Origin: Muribaculaceae bacterium
GTDB taxonomy: Bacteria; Bacteroidota; Bacteroidia; Bacteroidales; Muribaculaceae
Reading direction: 5' to 3'
Assembly (NCBI GenBank): GCA_017621055.1
Contig: JAGATX010000002.1
Span: forward strand, 1 to 64,000
DNA length: 64,000 bases
Numbering within the stretch: the stretch's first letter is position 1; every line of letters begins with the position of its first letter. A model generated the notes under the pieces. That model saw only the letters and a program-made list of their open reading frames with translations. It ran no database searches and was not told the DNA's origin. The translations under genes were made by a program, and so were the position numbers. Of this stretch, positions 61,060 to 64,000 are shown piece by piece.

Positions 61060-62447
61060 TGCTGTGTGGGGGTTACGGATATTATTTCGAGATCGCCGTC
61101 CCAGCCGGGGTAGAAGAGATTTCCGCGGGAGCTCTCAACCTCGCCGGCCTGGAAATCGACGGTCTCGCTGCGCACATACTGCTTGGCAGGTGCGAACTTG
61201 CCGCAGACGGTGGTGTTGATGCACATGCGGTGGGCGTCGATACCCTGATTGTAGAAGTGATGCGCGCGGCTGTCGGCGGCGTTGAGGATGCGACCGAAGG
61301 AGGCGTCGACGGGCAGCCATCCCACACCTTCGTAGTATACTCCGGCCCAGTCGTGGTAGTTCACCTCTCCGGGGTGGAGCATCCATCCGCTCACCCAGCG
61401 TGCGGGGATGCCGAGGGTGCGCATCAGCGAGATGTACAGCAGGCTCACCTGTCCGCAATCGCCATGGCCCTGTTCCATAACGTATCGGGGAATGCAGTCG
61501 ATAGTGCTGTATTCGCGAGCTCCGGCCCAGGGGTAGTGGTCCTGGATGTAGTCGAACACCAGGCGCGAGCATGCCACGGGGTCGGTCTCGTCGCCGACGA
61601 TTGCACGTGCGAGGCTGTCCATGCGGATAATGTGCGGAGCCTCGAAGGCCGTATATTTTTTATAGAGGTCGGAATTGGTGTCATAGGGGCGTATGCGCTC
61701 ACGGATGTCGCTGTCGCTCATCCATTGGCCGCGGGCTATGAAGCTGCCCTCGTACCAGAAACGGGCGGTGTCGCCGGGAGCGGGCGCCGGTGCCGTCATG
61801 TAGAGGCTGTTATGGTCGGGCACACCGCCTGTGAGACTGTCGGCGCGCTGGTAGGGGCCTGAGGCGGCGAGGATGCGCAGATTGTCCTGATAGTCGACGG
61901 CGCCGCTATCGAGGGGAAGAGGCAGCCACACACGCAGGGTGTCGCCGGCGAGAGCGGCGTTATAAGGTACGTCGATGCGGAAACGGAACACCACCTCGTG
62001 GGCGTTGCCGGCGGAGTTGGTGCCGTCGTAATAAGCCAGCACGGAGTCTACGTATGAAATACGTTCGTCGGAGGCTTCGTCGCCACGGCCCGTGCACCCG
62101 CTCATGGCGGGGTTGAGAAGGGCGAGGTTGCGGGGCGCTTTGCGGTGCACGCGGCGCTGTCCGTCGATGACGAGGGTCTCGATATATCCGGCGGCTACAA
62201 AACTGTCGATTTCGGCATCGCTGATGTCGGGGTGACGTTCGCGTATGTGCTCGCGTGCCTCGTCGACGGTCCAGGGAAAATCATAAAGCAGGCGCGAGTG
62301 GATGGCGGCTGCGGAATCGGCCTCCAGCCATACGGGGACATCGGCCGTCACGGCGGCGTCGGCATGGGCGCCTGCCATGTCGGCAATCTTCCAGGCGGCG
62401 AAAGCGCCGACGGCGACAACGAAAAGGAGTAAAACGGTGCGTTTCAT
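61056..62447 (-). CDS. Exported transglutaminase-like protein
   Basis: A 463-residue protein with an N-terminal signal or membrane anchor (MKRTVLLLFVVAVGAFAAWK) and a C-terminal transglutaminase-like papain-fold domain (about 305-420). The triad is complete: Cys in GHGDCGQVSLLYISL, His in VNYHDWAGVYYEG and Asp in LPVDASFGR. Such domains in bacteria are usually proteases or peptidoglycan-related hydrolases rather than true transglutaminases. It is the first gene of the murein-peptide operon. A short upstream sequence, TAACTTTA, resembles but does not match the -7 element. Confidence 0.83.
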   Translation of the reverse strand: MKRTVLLLFVVAVGAFAAWKIADMAGAHADAAVTADVPVWLEADSAAAIHSRLLYDFPWTVDEAREHIRERHPDISDAEIDSFVAAGYIETLVIDGQRRVHRKAPRNLALLNPAMSGCTGRGDEASDERISYVDSVLAYYDGTNSAGNAHEVVFRFRIDVPYNAALAGDTLRVWLPLPLDSGAVDYQDNLRILAASGPYQRADSLTGGVPDHNSLYMTAPAPAPGDTARFWYEGSFIARGQWMSDSDIRERIRPYDTNSDLYKKYTAFEAPHIIRMDSLARAIVGDETDPVACSRLVFDYIQDHYPWAGAREYSTIDCIPRYVMEQGHGDCGQVSLLYISLMRTLGIPARWVSGWMLHPGEVNYHDWAGVYYEGVGWLPVDASFGRILNAADSRAHHFYNQGIDAHRMCINTTVCGKFAPAKQYVRSETVDFQAGEVESSRGNLFYPGWDGDLEIISVTPTQQ

Positions 62448-62590
62448 GGTTTTTGTAAAAATAATAGCGTAAAGTTAGCAAAAACTTTCCAAATAGCCAA
62501 AAAAACAATGACAGGGCGTTTTTTCAGGCGAATTTTTCGCATTTTTTAGGAGGTTTGTCTGCTGTTTTTGGCTGAAAGCGATAAAAGGAC

Positions 62591-62598
62591 TAACTTTG
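62591..62598 (+). promoter_or_regulatory. -7 promoter element directly before the DUF5686 gene
   Basis: TAACTTTG fits TAnnTTTG exactly. It ends only 8 bases before the ATG at 62606, so the transcript would have almost no leader. Confidence 0.65.
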
Positions 62599-62605
62599 CG
62601 GCCGA

Positions 62606-64000
62606 ATGCAGCTAAGAACCGTCATAATAGTCGTACTCCTTGCCGTCGGCATCGGCGCGGTGGCCGCCGACCGCCACGTCAGGGGCATTGTCCGCGACAG
62701 CCTCACCACCGAGGGATTGCCATACGCGTCGGTGACCGTCGACGGTAGCGCCACCGGCACCGTCACAGACAGCCGCGGTCTTTTCGAGATTGTCGTTCCG
62801 GAGGGCGCGCGTACTGTCACTGCCGCCACGCAGGGCTATGCGCCGCGAACAGTGCCGCTGTGGCAGAATTCTCTGAATATCCTCGATATATATCTTCCGC
62901 CACAGGCGCAGGAGCTGCGCGAGGTGGTGGTACATAAGAAGAAATACACAAAGCGCAATAACCCGGCGGTGGAATTCGCGCGCCGTCTGCGCGAGCGCGC
63001 CGATCTTACCGACCCTCGCCGCCGCCCTTATTACAGCTACGAGCGATACGAGCGGATAACCTTGGGCCTCAATGATTTCGATACAGCGGCACACCGTGGC
63101 TTCACCCGTCGCTTTCCCTTCCTTGCCGAACACATCGACACGTCGGCACTCACCGGCAAACCGGTTCTGACCATGAGTGTCAACGAAAGCTCGTCGACCG
63201 TCTACCACCGCTCAGACCCTGCCACCGACCGCGAGATAGTGCACGGACGGCGGCGCCGAGGTGTCGACGAGGTTCTCGAGGCCGAGAATGTGCAGACATT
63301 GCTGAGCGAGGCCTTCCGCGAGGTTGACCTCTATGACAGCGACATACGGTTGCTGCGCAACAATTTCATCAGCCCGTTGTCGGCTCTGGCGCCCGACTTC
63401 TACAGGTTTTATCTTGTAGATACCGTTGCCGTTGCGGGCGTTCCGTGCGTTGTGCTGGCGTTCTATCCTCGAAATCCGGCGTCGACGGGTTTTATAGGCC
63501 ATGTCTACGTCGAGCGCGACGACTCGGCCATGGCCGTGCGGCGTGTCGAACTCAGGGTTTCGCCCGACATAAACCTCAATTTCGTGGATCGTCTTCTCAT
63601 CGAACAGGAATATGCCCGCGGCGAGGGAGGCGAGAGGATAAAGACCCTGGACCGCCTCGTGGCAGAGATGCGCCTCATGCCCGGCACGCCTCAGATATAT
63701 GCGGGCCGTTCGATATCGTTGCGCGGCCACTCGTTCGCGGCGGCGCCCGACAGCATATACGGCGCCCTTGCGACCACACGCGAGGAAGAAGGCTACGACA
63801 GCCGCGACAGCCTTTTCTGGGTTGCGGCAGCGTCGCTGCCGCCGTCGCATGCCGAGAACAGTGTGGCGCTGCTCATGCGCCGGTTGCGCCGTGTTCCCCT
63901 TTATTACTACGGCGAACTGCTGCTGCAGCGTATGTTTACAGGTTACTGGCCCACCGGCAATCCATCGCGCTTCGACATCGGACCGCTCAATACCATAGCG
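62606..64000 (+). CDS. DUF5686 outer-membrane protein with carboxypeptidase-like domain, cut by the window edge
   Basis: The first 465 codons of a large exported protein. A signal peptide (MQLRTVIIVVLLAVGIGAVA) is followed by a carboxypeptidase D regulatory-like domain (about 24-95; VRGIVRDSLTTEGLPYASVT and VTDSRGLFEIVVPEG), then the DUF5686 region (about 100 onwards), which in full-length members ends in an outer-membrane beta-barrel of about 800 residues. The function is unknown. It is a single gene transcribed away from the murein-peptide operon. The start at 62606 is supported by the immediate signal peptide. Confidence 0.85.
   Translation, partial: MQLRTVIIVVLLAVGIGAVAADRHVRGIVRDSLTTEGLPYASVTVDGSATGTVTDSRGLFEIVVPEGARTVTAATQGYAPRTVPLWQNSLNILDIYLPPQAQELREVVVHKKKYTKRNNPAVEFARRLRERADLTDPRRRPYYSYERYERITLGLNDFDTAAHRGFTRRFPFLAEHIDTSALTGKPVLTMSVNESSSTVYHRSDPATDREIVHGRRRRGVDEVLEAENVQTLLSEAFREVDLYDSDIRLLRNNFISPLSALAPDFYRFYLVDTVAVAGVPCVVLAFYPRNPASTGFIGHVYVERDDSAMAVRRVELRVSPDINLNFVDRLLIEQEYARGEGGERIKTLDRLVAEMRLMPGTPQIYAGRSISLRGHSFAAAPDSIYGALATTREEEGYDSRDSLFWVAAASLPPSHAENSVALLMRRLRRVPLYYYGELLLQRMFTGYWPTGNPSRFDIGPLNTIA

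Noticed and set aside
1-64000. Prophage, transposon, CRISPR or toxin-antitoxin system
   Set aside because: No integrase, transposase, recombinase, Cas gene, regular repeat array or clear toxin-antitoxin pair was found in the window.
1-64000. tRNA and rRNA genes
   Set aside because: No cloverleaf or conserved rRNA segment was recognised in the intergenic stretches, though short ncRNAs cannot be excluded by eye.

Overview
The window looks like an ordinary, mostly core stretch of a GC-rich Bacteroidales chromosome, probably a gut Muribaculaceae-like organism (the family-level guess is inference). Support comes from repeated -7 promoter elements of the Bacteroidota type (TAnnTTTG) upstream of many operons, the near absence of Shine-Dalgarno sequences, and families typical of the phylum: a DcaP-like porin, DUF3332, DUF6150, DUF5686, OstA-like and PASTA/RluD genes. 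I found no prophage, insertion sequence, CRISPR array, tRNA or rRNA.

Left part (1-17.6 kb): the 5' part of dnaK on the minus strand, then a small HTH regulator, a ROK sugar kinase, a membrane coiled-coil protein with MgtC and a KefB-like antiporter, purM, an MltF-like lytic transglycosylase and a DUF3332 lipoprotein. A minus-strand trio follows (LysE exporter, CBM9-like protein, DUF6150 repeat protein), then a GT2 glycosyltransferase, a Crp/Fnr regulator, two tandem NSS sodium symporters with a small overlapping membrane protein, and a CpsB-type PHP phosphatase.

Middle (17.7-35.4 kb): a FucP-type MFS transporter precedes an oxalate module, formyl-CoA:oxalate CoA-transferase, oxalyl-CoA decarboxylase and an AEC permease, in the same order as E. 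coli yfdW-yfdU-yfdV. Together these would import oxalate, activate it to oxalyl-CoA and decarboxylate it to formyl-CoA, with formate leaving. A tightly overlapping group follows: acyl-CoA ligase, bioB, a TrmH-type methyltransferase and radA. Then come a convergent DUF389 membrane protein, a succinate/acetate CoA-transferase, miaB, a porin and three tiny membrane proteins including a GlsB-like one.

Right part (35.4-64 kb): gdhA, then a ten-gene minus-strand run with overlapping or closely spaced genes (PlsB-like acyltransferase, metallophosphoesterase, folK, PASTA protein, rluD-type synthase, aroE, ComEC, nucleotidyltransferase, tgt, lptG). Next are a PpiC chaperone with an OstA-like protein, a LEA-like protein, efp, a TPR lipoprotein with an OmpA-like segment, and the thrS-infC-rpmI-rplT translation operon. 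A glutamine synthetase comes next, then a three-gene murein-peptide operon (transglutaminase-like protein, NlpC/P60 peptidase, dipeptide epimerase). The window ends inside a DUF5686 outer-membrane gene.

Nothing here is clearly a new system. The items most worth a second look are the oxalate operon in a Bacteroidales genome, two interlocked divergent promoters forming a palindrome, two probable leaderless starts, a Tgt that seems to lack zinc cysteines, an NSS transporter translationally coupled to a small membrane partner, and the DUF6150 repeat protein with its neighbours.
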